From Culex pipiens pallens (lineage: Eukaryota > Arthropoda > Insecta > Diptera > Culicidae), in NCBI RefSeq assembly GCF_016801865.2, contig NC_068938.1:3273338-3337337 (forward strand): DNA of 64,000 bases, in the 5' to 3' direction. The position numbers and the translations under genes were made by a program. The notes under the pieces were generated by a model. It had not been told where the DNA came from. It ran no database searches and saw only the letters and a list, made by a program, of their open reading frames with translations. Shown here one piece after another: positions 44,613 through 56,470 of this stretch (positions within the stretch are counted from its first letter, which is position 1; each line of letters opens with the position of its first letter).

Positions 44613-45987
44613 TTAAATATTCTTAATTTTAATTATTATTTTCAATTTATTCACATTTACCAACAGAAACCCTTTTCTTAAATTCGATTTTTCCTTTCAG
44701 CTGTCAAAACAAGTACAAGAGCATCTTTTGGCGGGACATAATTCTGCAAACCACCTTCACTAAACGAAAAAAAAAAGAAACAGATAATCCAGTGGGTGTT
44801 TTTGGGGGGAGAAGGTGGAAAGTTTCGTCATTATGTATGATATGCATAAACCATTGTGTTTTATTTCAAGTCTCTTTTGTCGGTCCCCGGCACAACAATA
44901 GATAATAGGAATCGATCAAGACGGTTTGCGGTAAATCTACGGAACGCATTTCGCCCTAGAGTTTGAGGCGAAAAAAAACGCTCGATTCAACATAACTCAC
45001 CTGAAGAACTCACAGTCAGTCAGTCGTCAGTCAGTTCGTCAGTCGGTCGGTCTCTTCTCTTGATGATGGCAGAAGGGGGAGGGTCTTGTTCGGCCCCCAA
45101 GATCTATTATTCGAAAACAGCCTAATCATTTACTGATGGATACGTGAGCTATCTTGCACGAGTGTGTGTGTCTGTGTGTGTTTGCTACCTTTTATTCCTA
45201 TTATTCTTTCAAATTTCAGTTCCAATCGATTCAAGATGTTCGTCGTTCGTGTTACCCATTTTCCTATCAAATATCCGAAAATAAATATAATTTCCATATT
45301 AGGCTGCCTTGGAGAGCCCCCACCAATCTTGAAGCGCACAGGTTTATTTACCTTCTGCTTCTACACGGGGTGGAATTATGGTGAGAGCATTCACCAACCG
45401 CCAATCCAGCCGACCGCGGACAGCCTCGTGGTTTTTGATTATAATGTTCATTCATGCACCTTGTCCCACGCGCGCAGGTACGCACACACACACACAGTTT
45501 CTACGATTCATGCTTGGGTTTTGATTTCGGATGGGTTGATTGATGGCACTGGGGTGGTTCTAAAAATAGGATCTATTATAATCAAGATCATGATGATTTT
45601 GATTAATCGAAACAAGTTCAACAAATACATAATTCAAGAATCGGATCAATCTCAAATTGTGATGATTTTTTTTTCTATGTTTGTAAAACTCAGATGAACA
45701 AAGACTAACGGGTATTTTGTCCAACGATTGGATTAAGTTAGCTATATTAAATGATAATACAATCATGAATATAATTACAGCGTTCAATTTCAGGGTTGTT
45801 CCGAAAAAAAACATCTTCTTTATTTAGGATATTTGTAAATTTCCTGGTAATTCCCGTAATTAATCAGAATGAATATATTTTCTTTCAATTTCTGCATCAA
45901 TGTTTTGGTAATGTATTGCAAAATTTGAATTAAACAGAAAAAAATATTGTTTCCCAATGTTTAAAGCATTTAAAATTGGGAATAGAT
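44613..45987. other. Noncoding; GC-richer to about 45550
   Basis: Short (TG)n at 45160-45182 and (CA)n near 45481-45495. The frame 45164-45697 has no domain and spans these repeats, so I do not call it a gene. Confidence 0.5.
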
Positions 45988-46178
45988 TTTTGTTACAGAC
46001 ATTTTAGTATCTCCAAATATATTGAAATATTTTTTTTTTCATCCCCTAATGTACTGTGCACAAAGTAAATTACAACAAAGTTTGACTATTTTTACAATCA
46101 CGTTGAAGCAGGATTGGGTCCGTAAGTTTGACAATTTTGGAATAAGAAGACAACAACTTCCTTCGCTGTTGTGCACCC
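45988..46178. mobile_element. TTAA MITE copy, truncated
   Basis: Same text as 16066-16275 (TTTTTGTTACAGA, GGATTGGGTCCGTAAGTTTG, GTGCACCC) with TTAA at 46179-46182. The opposite inverted end is missing. Confidence 0.7.
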
Positions 46179-46182
46179 TTAA

Positions 46183-47198
46183 GCGGAAATTACGTTGTAT
46201 TCTGTGGACGAATTTAGAATACGAATAAAAATAAAAATCAGAGCTCACCCATAAAAGGATGCATGAAGTTATTTTACTAAAAACCCCAAGACTACCATAC
46301 TTTAACGTATCACGCAAAAAAAATCTGAAATAATCAACGATTCTCAGTTGAACACAAAAAAATATATTTAAAAAAAAACTTATTTAGTGGTATGATTTTT
46401 ACAAGTACTCTAGTTAATTACAAGCAATTGATTCTCTTTCCAGTTTTTTTTTAATTAAGGTTGAATCACTACGGTTTAGTTGCTAAACTATTTATCAGAA
46501 CCATTTACAATAAATTTCAAATTTCCCTGGAATTTTGCTTAAAAATCCTGTTTCCCAGGAAATTGAACGGTTCAAGATCAATAGCAGAATATTGCTACTC
46601 AGCATGTTCAAGAACCATTAGAAGTAATTTTAGCATTTCAAACTTTGCTAATAAGTTATGTCTTTACAATCTATATACACTTATGTCATTCAAACAACCC
46701 TTAACTAGTAGTTTTTTTTTCTTATTCTAAGAATAAAATTCTCACAGAAAATTGCTGATTTGTTTATGTTCAACTTTAATTCGTTTCATGTATCTGTAAG
46801 CAAAAAAGGACAAACCATTGAAAAAATGCAGAACAATGACAATGTTGAAAAAGTAAAAACCTTTTGAAATGCTGAAGTTGATTTTGAAATTGGGAATTTT
46901 TTTTAATACTAAATAAATCACAATTTTTACTAATTTCATCATTCAAAATCAGTTCAAAAGTTTCTGAGATATCGTCATCTGAACATTCAACGCAAATTGG
47001 AAAACAAACAGAATACCTCATTATTTTCTATTTTTTTCTATCAAAGGTTGTAACTCAGCAGTCGTAAGTCCAATTATTATCAAAAGCAAATTTCCGATCC
47101 TAAAAAACTTAAGAAACTACCAAAAAATCCAGCTTTTTTAGAGATGGGCAACTGTGACCACGACTTGCGCAAATTAAAATAGTAGTTTATGCAACAAG
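46183..47198. other. AT-rich noncoding DNA
   Basis: No gene seen. Frames on both strands are AT-driven and without domains. Confidence 0.5.
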
Positions 47199-47302
47199 TT
47201 GCAAAAAGAGGATTTTTTCAGCACGAGTCGTACGTTTATCCAACGAGGTTCACCGAGTTGGATAAATACGACGAGTGATGAAAAAATCAACTTTTGCAAC
47301 GA
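47199..47302. repeat. Imperfect palindromic MITE
   Basis: GTTGCAAAAAGAGGATTTTTTC at one end mirrors GAAAAAATCAACTTTTGCAAC at the other. CGTTTATCCAAC mirrors GTTGGATAAATACG around a small centre. A related, more decayed copy lies at about 53370-53480. Confidence 0.65.
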
Positions 47303-47781
47303 GATCCATACAACGTTTTTTGCAATTCAGAAAAAACACCCTTTGAACAGAATTATAGGACAAATGTCCATGCATTGAGTCAATGAATCGTGTAATTCAA
47401 AAAAATGTTGAAAAGTACAACTTTTCCAAACAAGTGCTGAAAAGTTCAACTTTTCAGCATCCATTTCAGTGCTGAAAAGTAGAAACTTTCAGCATTTGTT
47501 TTGAAAAGGGTAACTATTCCATTCTGTTATTTTTGGTACAAAAAAGTAGGCTGTTTCGTCGTTTAAGAATGACAGAAAAAGTAAGTAGTTTCACGACGGA
47601 ATTGCAAAAAGTTACTTTTTATAAATAATATCACACTTATGTGAATAAAACTTGAAAGAAAAAAGTAATCTCAATCAATAAATGAGACAGCTATAAAATA
47701 ATAAATAAATAAAAAAAACCCGATTTAATCCCACCTGGGGTGAGAAAGAGCCATTCTTACTAAAGAATATAACAATGGTAG
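47303..47781. other. AT-rich noncoding DNA
   Basis: Repeats of GCTGAAAAGT-type motifs at about 47410-47520; no gene. Confidence 0.4.
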
Positions 47782-48602
47782 AACTTCTTTCAATTAATAA
47801 CATCAACTTTGTTTATTTATAACGTCAGCACAAAAGAAAGTCTTATGATGAAAGCAAAGTATTATGATGATATTATGAGTATTATGAATGATATGATTTC
47901 CAAAAGAAATAAAAAACGCAAATTTCACCAAAAGAATATTTTTAATCGTACAATATGTTTGTACGTTTCTAATCAAACAAGCGATTATGACAAACGCGAT
48001 CATAGCAAGCTTCCCAACAACGCACACCGCGGTTTCAGCTTCTACGAGAGTGACAGAGTCAGAGATAGCTATTTTTAACAACCGCACCACTACACACACA
48101 ATCGCGAGAACCTTAGGAAGAAAGCCATTGGAGTCGCCAGCAGGGTTACCAGGTTGCCAGATAAATCTGGGAATGCCAGATTTTTCAAGTGTCAGCCAGA
48201 GTAAAGATTCACCCTTCTCTGTGCCAGATTTTGACAGATTTTGCCAGATTTTTCGCTTTATGGCCATTTTGAACAACTTTTTGATTAAAATGAACGAATT
48301 TAATTGAAGATCGAAAAAATTAGAAAGTGTTTTTCTTAAAGAAAATGGCAACTCATCAATTTTGTGGCCATAAAATCAGTCAAAACATCTAAATTCTACA
48401 AACATTTTAATTAATCCATATATTACTTCCCCTTTACCATTCAAAACTGTAAGATTTTCGTCTGCCAGATTTTTCCAGATTTTTTATCGATACTTTGCCA
48501 GATTTTTAAAATTTTGACCTGGTAACCCTGGTCGCCAGCATTGAACACTTTGAAAACGATATAAACGATGAAAAGCTTAGAAAGCTCCTATTGGAATCCA
48601 AC
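47782..48602 (+). pseudogene. Possible broken small reading frame interrupted by a hAT MITE
   Basis: One plus-strand frame is open from 47782 to a TAA at 48076-48078. It continues open past that stop to 48140, where the MITE and its 8-bp duplication interrupt. If the insertion is ignored, the same frame resumes after 48538 and runs to TAA at about 48602. The distal part looks coding-like (KKAIGVAS before the MITE, EKLRKLLLESNELC after it). No ATG is well placed upstream and I recognise no family. It could be a decayed gene or exon, or a chance frame in AT-rich DNA. Confidence 0.25.
48141..48530. mobile_element. hAT-type MITE with 8-bp target duplication
   Basis: Inverted ends CAGGGTTACCAGGT (48141-48154) and ACCTGGTAACCCTG (to 48530), flanked by the perfect duplication GTCGCCAG at 48133-48140 and 48531-48538. 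An 8-bp duplication with CAGGG ends is typical of hAT elements. The interior has six GCCAGAT-type repeats (near 48155, 48175, 48222, 48242, 48462, 48497) and no transposase. Confidence 0.9.
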
Positions 48603-48910
48603 GAACTCTGTTAAATAAACTTACGAAAATGAAGTCTACATTTAGGCGATTTTAGAAGCGCACGGGAAACAAGTTGATTGTAGCCAGATGAATGTCCTAT
48701 GTCACAAAGGTTTTTGCATAAACATTGGACAGTTATGCAAAAACGGACAGGGCAAAAGAAACCGAAAAGCTACGATATCTTACATATTGAAGGAAACATC
48801 GGTAGACAAGTTACTACAAAATGAGTATAAATCGAGCCACAAAATAGATGCGCCAGCATTATCGCGCCAGTATTCGAAGCTCAACTTGACAACTTGTCGA
48901 CTTGGCGACG

Positions 48911-49052
48911 AAGCGTCGAAAATCGATGCAGTGTGATTTTTTGGCGATTTTTCCGCTTAAAATTCATGCTGAATCGACATATTTACGAATATGGAAATGA
49001 CGTCCTGGCTTAAAGTAAAACCTATACCTTTCTTTAGTAAGAAAGGCAAAAA
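48911..49052 (+). repeat. Repeat 3' end, copy 1
   Basis: About 138 bp starting GCGTCGAAAATCGATGC and ending AAGAAAGGCAAAA, nearly identical to 49641-49779. It ends in the CTTTCTT/AAGAAAG hairpin. Confidence 0.75.
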
Positions 49053-49640
49053 GTAAATCGTTCTAAAAATTGATCGGGATTGTCGATCGATGTCGAATTT
49101 GTTTCAGATGCTCACTCATGGTCTGTACTATGAATGTAGCAAGAAATTTCGAATAAAATCAGAAATGAAAAATGTTGGCGAAGGTCACCAGGTGGGCTTT
49201 TACCTTTTTTTAGGGATTTTTTTTCTTTTGGTAGGTCAATCAAACGGCTCTAACTCCAGAACCATATTATGAATCTGTATGAAAATTTGGGAGGTTGTAG
49301 GGCTCGAAAAATGCAATTTTTGAGATAAATAAAATATATGAAAATGAAAAAATTTGACCATATTTTCATTTGAAAACTGTGTATTTTGTTGAAAAGTCTG
49401 GCCGCATCCGAAAACAGATGGATATTTCGAAATTTGCGCGGCAACTCGCCCAGGTTCAGCACACTAGCTTTCATCTGCATTTAGAAGAATCGAAATCGGA
49501 TATATGGGAGCTGAGAACGGCGCGACACAAATTTTTGCAAAATTTTACCACATACGAACATCACTCGACCTCCACGGAATTTATTTTCTCAAAATTCGAG
49601 GGTTCGAGATAGACGAGTTCTGTCAAGGTGAATCGATAGA
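49053..49640. other. Noncoding DNA between the two direct repeat copies
   Basis: Includes ATCAAACGGCTCTAACTCC-like text and short frames without domains. It may be the body of the second repeat copy. Confidence 0.4.
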
Positions 49641-49779
49641 GCGTCGAAAATCGATGCAGTGTGATTTTTTGGCGATTTTTCCGCTTAAAATTCATGCTGA
49701 ATCGACATATTTACGAAGATGGAAATGACGTCCTGGCTTAAAGTAAAACCTATACCTTTCTTTAGTAAGAAAGGCAAAA
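49641..49779 (+). repeat. Repeat 3' end, copy 2
   Basis: Direct copy of 48913-49050 with one difference noticed (ATATGG versus AGATGG). Confidence 0.75.
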
Positions 49780-49899
49780 ATAGTAATAAAATTGCTTTGA
49801 AATGCTTTGAATGATAATTTAATTGAATAAAAGTGTTGCCAAATGAATTCAGCCGGCCAATTTCGCCAATTTTATTTTTTTGTTTTTTTTTTTTATTCG

Positions 49900-50370
49900 G
49901 CTTAAAAATTGTTGCCTATGACCAAAGCAGCCTTTTTGTGTCATTGGTTCACCCATACAAGTTTCCATTCAATTTTGACAGCTATCCTTACAAAAATGAT
50001 ACGTAAATATTAAAGAATCTGTATTTTTTTTAAGGTAATTTCAGATCAATTTGGTGTCTTCGGCAATGATATAGATAATAATGAGGACTATTCAGAAAAA
50101 AAGTAAAAAGAAAAAAAATAGTTAAACAAAATTTAAAAATACCTACAACTTTGCCAAAGACACTGAATCATTCAGAATATTCCTAAAAAAGTTACAGATT
50201 TTCGAATATTTACGTACCGTTTTGTATGTACAGCTGCCAAAATTGTATGGAGCCTTGTATGGGTGAACTAATGACAAAAGATGGCTTGTTTGGTTATAGG
50301 ACAGGCCCTCAACAAGTTTGAGCGAATTCAAAAAATATAAATAAAAGTCATTTCTGGTTTTTGTGGAAAA
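49900..50370. repeat. Dispersed repeat family 2, foldback pair
   Basis: 49938-50095 (GTGTCATTGGTTCACCC, then ACGTAAATATTAAAG, then TTTGGTGTCTTCGGC) is mirrored by 50140-50285 (GCCAAAGACAC, then CGAATATTTACGTACC, then TTGTATGGGTGAAC). The two copies face each other and could fold into a long imperfect hairpin. Confidence 0.65.
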
Positions 50371-50855
50371 CTTCTCTCTTGTGATATGCCTCAAAAGAAG
50401 GCATTTTGGTAATTCAAAACATTTCCAAAACATATCATTTTTCAGCAATCAATTTCAAATTCTCATTATTTGTCAAAATATAGTTTCTTTCAACGGGAAT
50501 TGCAATTTTCGCTCGGACATTTTTTTAGGCAATTATATATTTTTATTTTGAGCTAAGTAGCGAGCACATAAACTGTAGGGCAACAAAAACAATGGTTACA
50601 TTAAAACTTATATTTATATTTTTTTCAGTGATCTATTGAAAGATAGTGTTACACCGACGTAGAGGCAGGATATAATTAATGCCAACAAACTCACATTGGT
50701 AAAAAAAAAAGTTTTGCACGAGTTTGTAAATCGTAGTTCACAAGCTCTGAAAATATTTTTAATAATTTTCAATTGGGAATAAAACTTGCCCAACTTGTCA
50801 TTTGAGATTCAACATAATTTTTCGTGTTCAGAGTTTATTATTTAAGGGTGCACAG
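50371..50855. other. AT-rich noncoding DNA
   Basis: No gene seen. Confidence 0.4.
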
Positions 50856-51080
50856 CAACGAAGGAAGTTGTTGTCTTCTTATTCCAAAATTGACAAACTT
50901 ACGGACCCAATCCTGCAACAACGGAATTGTAAAATTAGTCAAACTTTGTTGTAAATTACTTTGTTGACAGTACTTTAGGGGATGAATAAAAAAAATATTT
51001 CAATGGTACCCGTACTTTTGAAGATACTAAAATGCCTGTAACAAAAATCTGGGTGCAAAAGCTCTGGTTGATATGCACCG
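50856..51080. mobile_element. TTAA MITE, complete copy
   Basis: 225 bp between TTAA at 50852-50855 and TTAA at 51081-51084. Ends GGGTGCACAGCAAC and (reverse) CGGTGCATATCAAC are imperfect inverted repeats. Opposite orientation to the copy at 45988-46178. Confidence 0.85.
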
Positions 51081-51084
51081 TTAA

Positions 51085-53581
51085 ACTCAACATTATTTTT
51101 CCAGCTATATTGGTAAATATTTTTCGAATAATTGTTTGGCTATTATGTAATGTTTTTTTCTTATCAATTTACATCAAGAACCACCCCAATCCTCCTCCCA
51201 GGGCGAATCCTTCTTGACATTATTGTGTTTCTTTTCAGCAGGCACGCTAGTAGAGTTACACGCCACGCCGTAGCGTATTGTTACGCTAACCATTTCTCCC
51301 ACCAACAACGCGCACCAACCGTTATACCTTAACCTGGCATCATCCCCGGGAAAAGGCCTTTTGTTGTTGCGTTGCTGGTTTGTGTGTTACTTTTTTATTA
51401 TTATTGTATTCCGATCGGTTTCGGTACGATAAAAGGCGCCTTTCATGGGCTTTCTTTCATTTCATTTTTCCCAATCCTTTAATGCATGCATGATTTGAAG
51501 AAGAAGGGTCAAGGGGTAGGTGGGGGGATGAAGGAGTTGGGTTCGAAAGGTGCTGCCGTCGATGACGATGATGATCCGCCAGATTTCCTCTAGCCGTAGC
51601 GATTGGATAGAGTGTTTTGTAGACCCAGATTGATTTGATTGATGTTTATTGTTAAATCAATTATATTATATCATTATTAATTCCGTATGTATGTATTTAT
51701 TAGTGGGGCTTACAAGCTAGACGTAAACACAAAGCCTTTTGGTCAGCCTCCTTCAACGGGGCATCTTTTGAAGATCTCGCGTGCGCGTGAGATCTCCGAT
51801 CACAAAGATGACCAAAGGGTGTGAAAAAAATCCACATTCGAACACTCACATCTGCATTTGAAGACACGATTCACGAGAAAGGACGACCGCCCCGGCTTGA
51901 AAAGTGATACCAGCTATTTCTCGCCAAGTCACTCTCTTCGAGGTTGGAATGCACGGAACTCGCCCCGCAAATGGAAGCCCCCAAGACGTGTATGATGGCA
52001 ACATTTCAATCATATTGTTGTATCCCGACTGAGGAGCGGTCTTTCTCCTTTGGTTCACTCACCGATATCTTTCGAGCCCAAAAATAAAAATCAATTCAAA
52101 TCCAATCAAATCGGGCGCCATTAAAGGCTTTCGCCGCCACCCCCCTTCTCTCTCCCACTCTCGGACCATGAATTGATCCCGTGGTGAATGACACCACCAA
52201 GTGGAAACCGATCTCTCGCCCTCCGGGCGGACAGATGGATTGTGGAGATTGAGAATGGAATTGATGGGAGTATTGATCGGTTTTTAATTTGCGCGCTCAC
52301 TGGAAAACGATTGCCGCCGCCGACTGGAGATTGATGTTTGAAAAACGTTTTAAGTGTGGAATTGTGTGGAATGACGTCGGCAAAGCGTATTGGAATGGAG
52401 GCTGGACAATGCAATAATATGGATACATTTCGATAATGTATGGTTTGTTGATGTGAATGGGAATTGAATGGCATTGTAGCGGAATGATATTGGTTGAGTC
52501 TATACACTAGAAGAATACGTGACAAGGTGTGTAATAAACAATGTTTATTTAATTTTTTTCTGACCTGCAAAACCAAACCTTGCAATCCTATATTAAAACA
52601 TGTTCTGAACCATTGGAAAATGGATTTCAAAAATAAAATAGAAACTATTAAGCCTAGCTTAATAGCCCAAGATTTCCCAGGACAAAATTCCCGGGATTGT
52701 TACAAAACCTAAAATTACCGAATCCCAAGAATTTTATACTATTGTTTTGAAAATTAAATTTACAAACACCAAATTCTGAACTCATTTAAAATTTAATAGT
52801 TTAAGCAAAAGAAATTGATTTATTAAAAAATTAATTTGATCAAAATATTATTGAATAAAGAATTGTGAATCATTTAAAATCCAAAGCACAACAAAGTGCA
52901 TCAAATTTACAATTTTAAATGCTTTTGAAAAGTTAAAAATTGCTTGCCTAGATTACAGATTTTTTCCCAAAAATTGTGAAAAAAGTCAAGTCAAGAATCA
53001 TTAAAGTTACGTTGGAAACTTCAATGCCGAGTTTGATTTATTTAAAAAAAAAATTAGCCATATCAAATATAATCTAGTTTTATTTCTTGTGTATTTTTCC
53101 CCTTTCCATTACTATTAAATGCCATAATATTAAATAAAGGAACAAAAAACTAGCAATAAGTACTTTGATTTTTCAACATTTAACATTGTAATTGAATTTT
53201 CAATTACATTTACTTTTCAAAAATCTATATAAGATATTTGGCATTTTTGGGATCGCAAAATTTCTAAAATCCAGATTATTCTGTACATCTGGCATGAGTG
53301 TCCTCAAACCAAAGAAACGTTTGCAAAATTTTAGATATTTTTGCTAAAAACCGTAACTGTTGTTTGCAACTCATTGTAAACTTGATTTTTTCAGCACCAG
53401 TCGTATTAATCAAACTCGGTCAACCTCAATCAATAAATGTAAAACTTGTGCTGATTTTTTTTCTTTTTGCAACTTATTGCATAAATTACTGAACTCATCA
53501 AAAACTTATTACTAATTCATGATTAAAAATCCTGGTTTTAAGCTTCAACAAACAAAATTATTTAATATTTAAAGTTGCTAT
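51085..53581. other. Noncoding; GC-richer 51180-52500
   Basis: The frame 52121-52630 (minus, 169 codons) has no domain and a biased composition, so I do not call it. 53370-53480 is a decayed copy of the palindromic MITE at 47199-47302. Confidence 0.45.
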
Positions 53582-53651
53582 CGCTTGTGTGCTATCTTAT
53601 GATACTTCTGCTTTAAAAAGATAGGACGTGTCACAAGATAGCACACAAGCG
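53582..53651. other. Perfect 17-bp hairpin, 36-nt loop
   Basis: CGCTTGTGTGCTATCTT (53582-53598) and AAGATAGCACACAAGCG (53635-53651). Outside the stem TAT and ATA can extend it across a bulge. It may be a MITE relic or a small-RNA precursor. Confidence 0.6.
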
Positions 53652-56295
53652 ACGATATAAAAAAACTGATCATGTCCACAACATCAATTATTTTTTGCAA
53701 GGAATTCACATAAATCTATAAAAAGGAAAAAGTACAAAAAACATGTATTACTCAAATGGCTCATGTTGAAGGAATGCAAAATTTCACAAGGAATGATTTA
53801 CCTCGATTTTTTTAACTAGGTATTTACTATTTTAGAATTGGCGAAAAAGGTACAAGTGGGAATCGCGTCAAAATAATGACCGATATAGTAGTAATAAAAC
53901 TATAAATTCAATAGTCAGACGAAAAACACCACAACTAATCATTTCCTATAGAATTAATGCTATTTGAATATTTTTTGTATCTTAAATACAATTATTTAAT
54001 ACTTCTTCAGAAGAAAAAAATCATTCAAATTCACGATAGAGCAATTTTGTTGTGTAATTTATTTTGAAACGATAATTTAGCATAATAATTATGGTTCGAA
54101 GTATTATATCTCAACATTAAAACAAATTATTTTAAAAAAATATTTAAACAAAATTTATTTTTAAAACATTATAGTACGATACATGAAAAATAATGTTAAT
54201 TACATACCAGTAACTTCTATCACCTTACCTTTCTGAAGAACCTCAAGTAACGAGTGCTTTTTAATTGCTTCACACCACTCAACGACCAATTTAATACGAA
54301 AAGTTTGCCAAATAAACGTAACTAACTTTCCTCCCCCAAAAAAGACAAGCCGCGTGTGAGCTCTGTAACGTTTCGCCTTCAAACGATTTCCCCATAGTGC
54401 GCTCCATGCGAAAGTAATATAAAATAAATAACATAATTTACTATCATTTTATGGTATGTTTTCCCCCCGGAATCGGTTCGTCGTGTAGCAGATAAGTCAT
54501 AACACCACCAGGCACGAGCCACAATTTCCCAGAACCAAAAGGAAGGAGAAGGTATCGTGTGTGTGCCGTGAGAGTGTCTTGATTTCGAAAAGCAATAAAT
54601 TGCGTGAATCGTAGAGAGCTATGGAGAATTTCGGGCATTTTATTTATAGTTAGTTTCTGACTGTCTGTCTGGTTCTGCCTGCCTGGCTGGTGGGTGCTAA
54701 GCCGGCTGACGACGAAAAAGAACGCACCCCCGAACTTAATTATTTCATTATTCGGCAACTAAATAACAATCATACGGTTGCATGGCCTGTTTAGCTCCCT
54801 TGGTCGTGGCATGGTGTCCTTGGTCTGATTCCAGCTTGGATCTAGTAGGCACTGCCGCCGCTGTGAAGTTATGTCGGATTCGATTTTTCCCTTTTATAGG
54901 ATCCACAACGGAGCGTTTTTCCAGTATTATGACGCATTACGTGACCAGCTGATGGGAAAAGATCCCCCGGAGGGAGGAAATTTATCGTTTCAATTAAATC
55001 GGGAAACGCTCATCTGTTGGCCATAAAAATTCTTTAATTTTGGAGAAACAAACAAATACCTTTCGATTGTTTTGTTTCCAATCGGGACTCGGAACTCCCA
55101 GTGGTGGCGCTAGTGTTATTCAATTAATTTATGTTACTCTCGCCTGAGTCAATAAATAAAACATTTTCCAGTGCGTGGGAGGAAGGAAGAGGAGACAGAT
55201 AAGTAGATGTTTGTGTTTGGGTTGTTTTTCCAAATGTCTATAGTGTGTGTAATCTCGTTAGATCCCATGCCAACAGGCACTAAATGAGATCGAATGGGCA
55301 AACAAACATAAATATACGATGGATCTCGAAATTGGACCAGGTTTGTGATGATGAGTGAGGTGGAGTAACTCCGTCAAACTCGTCAGTGGGACGCACTCGG
55401 AACTGTTACATGTGTGTTTTGGGAAAACAGAAACAAGCGCCTACTAAGTGCAACGTTGGGAATTTTTAAATCGATACAAAAATGAATATGTGCCACTTTG
55501 AGGATTTTTATTACAAGCTAAAATTTTATATATTTGGAAAATATTGTTTTTTGTAATTATCAAAAAAATTAAAAGGCTAAATTTCAAAATTTAATAAACA
55601 CTAATTAATTTAATTATATTATGTTTCTACCGCAAATTTGTAAAATATCAATGAATTTAAGAAACTATTTTTCCCTAAGATTTTATGTGTTCTTCCGATC
55701 CAAAAATTCGAAATTAGCTAAAAGTCTAAAATTGCCTTTTAGACTTAAAATGCAAAAACAAACGTTACACAATGTATTTCAAATACTTTACGATCAGTTG
55801 TAGAAGTTTTTAGAATGAAAATTCAAATTATTAGTATTAATTGATTTTTTGAGCCGATTTTAAAGGGAGAGGTTGAGTGGTGACAAAAAATTAGAAAAAT
55901 ATTTGCATAAGCCTAATTTAAATATTTTTTTTAAATTTAGCACCAAACTATACTCTATGATTTCTTGTATTTTGTGCGACTGTATTGCCCTTATTTGAAA
56001 CATGTTTTAATGGGATTAAATATAATAAGCGTTAACATAAATTATTCGTTGTCCAACGACATTTTTATTTGCTCGATAAGTTAATCGTATTTTATAAAAC
56101 ATTTTTTGTGGAATAATTTGACTCAATCTTCCAACATTTCTCTAAATCTATCGCATAAATGTCCCATGTGTAATGCTGGCAAAACGCACGGCACATTTGT
56201 CGAACACATAAGGTTAAGTGGTTTCGCGAAAAAAAGAAGTTTTTTCGAGTATTATGGAACAAAGCACTTATTGTTCTAAGTTGCTTCCCTGAAAG
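53652..56295. other. Noncoding; GC-richer 54380-55440
   Basis: No domain-bearing frame, RNA gene or repeat found. Confidence 0.45.
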
Positions 56296-56470
56296 ATCTT
56301 AATTGACACTTTGGCCACTCTGGAATCGATTCCGAAGCATCGGCAAACTGTATGGAGAAAGTTACGTAATATAAAATTTTGATCACAGGAGGCTGAATAA
56401 GCAAAAAGGCTAAAACGTCAACAAACGAAAAAAAATGCAGAACGAAGTTTGTCGGGCAAGGCTTGTTTCA
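56296..56470 (+). repeat. Dispersed repeat family 1, copy 2 (partial)
   Basis: Starts near TTGACACTTTGGCCACTCTGG, then TTGATCACAGGAGGCTGAA, ACGTCAACAAACGAAA and AGTTTGTCGGGCAAGGCTTG. It matches the distal half of 59333-59620. Confidence 0.65.

Noticed and set aside
44066..44681. Cys/Phe-rich frames of up to 196 codons
   Set aside because: Translation of the octamer array in three frames.
45164..45697. 177-codon plus-strand frame
   Set aside because: Spans TG and CA runs; no domain and no conserved features.
47803..48351. 182-codon minus-strand frame
   Set aside because: Runs into the hAT MITE and has no domain; likely a shadow of a region poor in stops.
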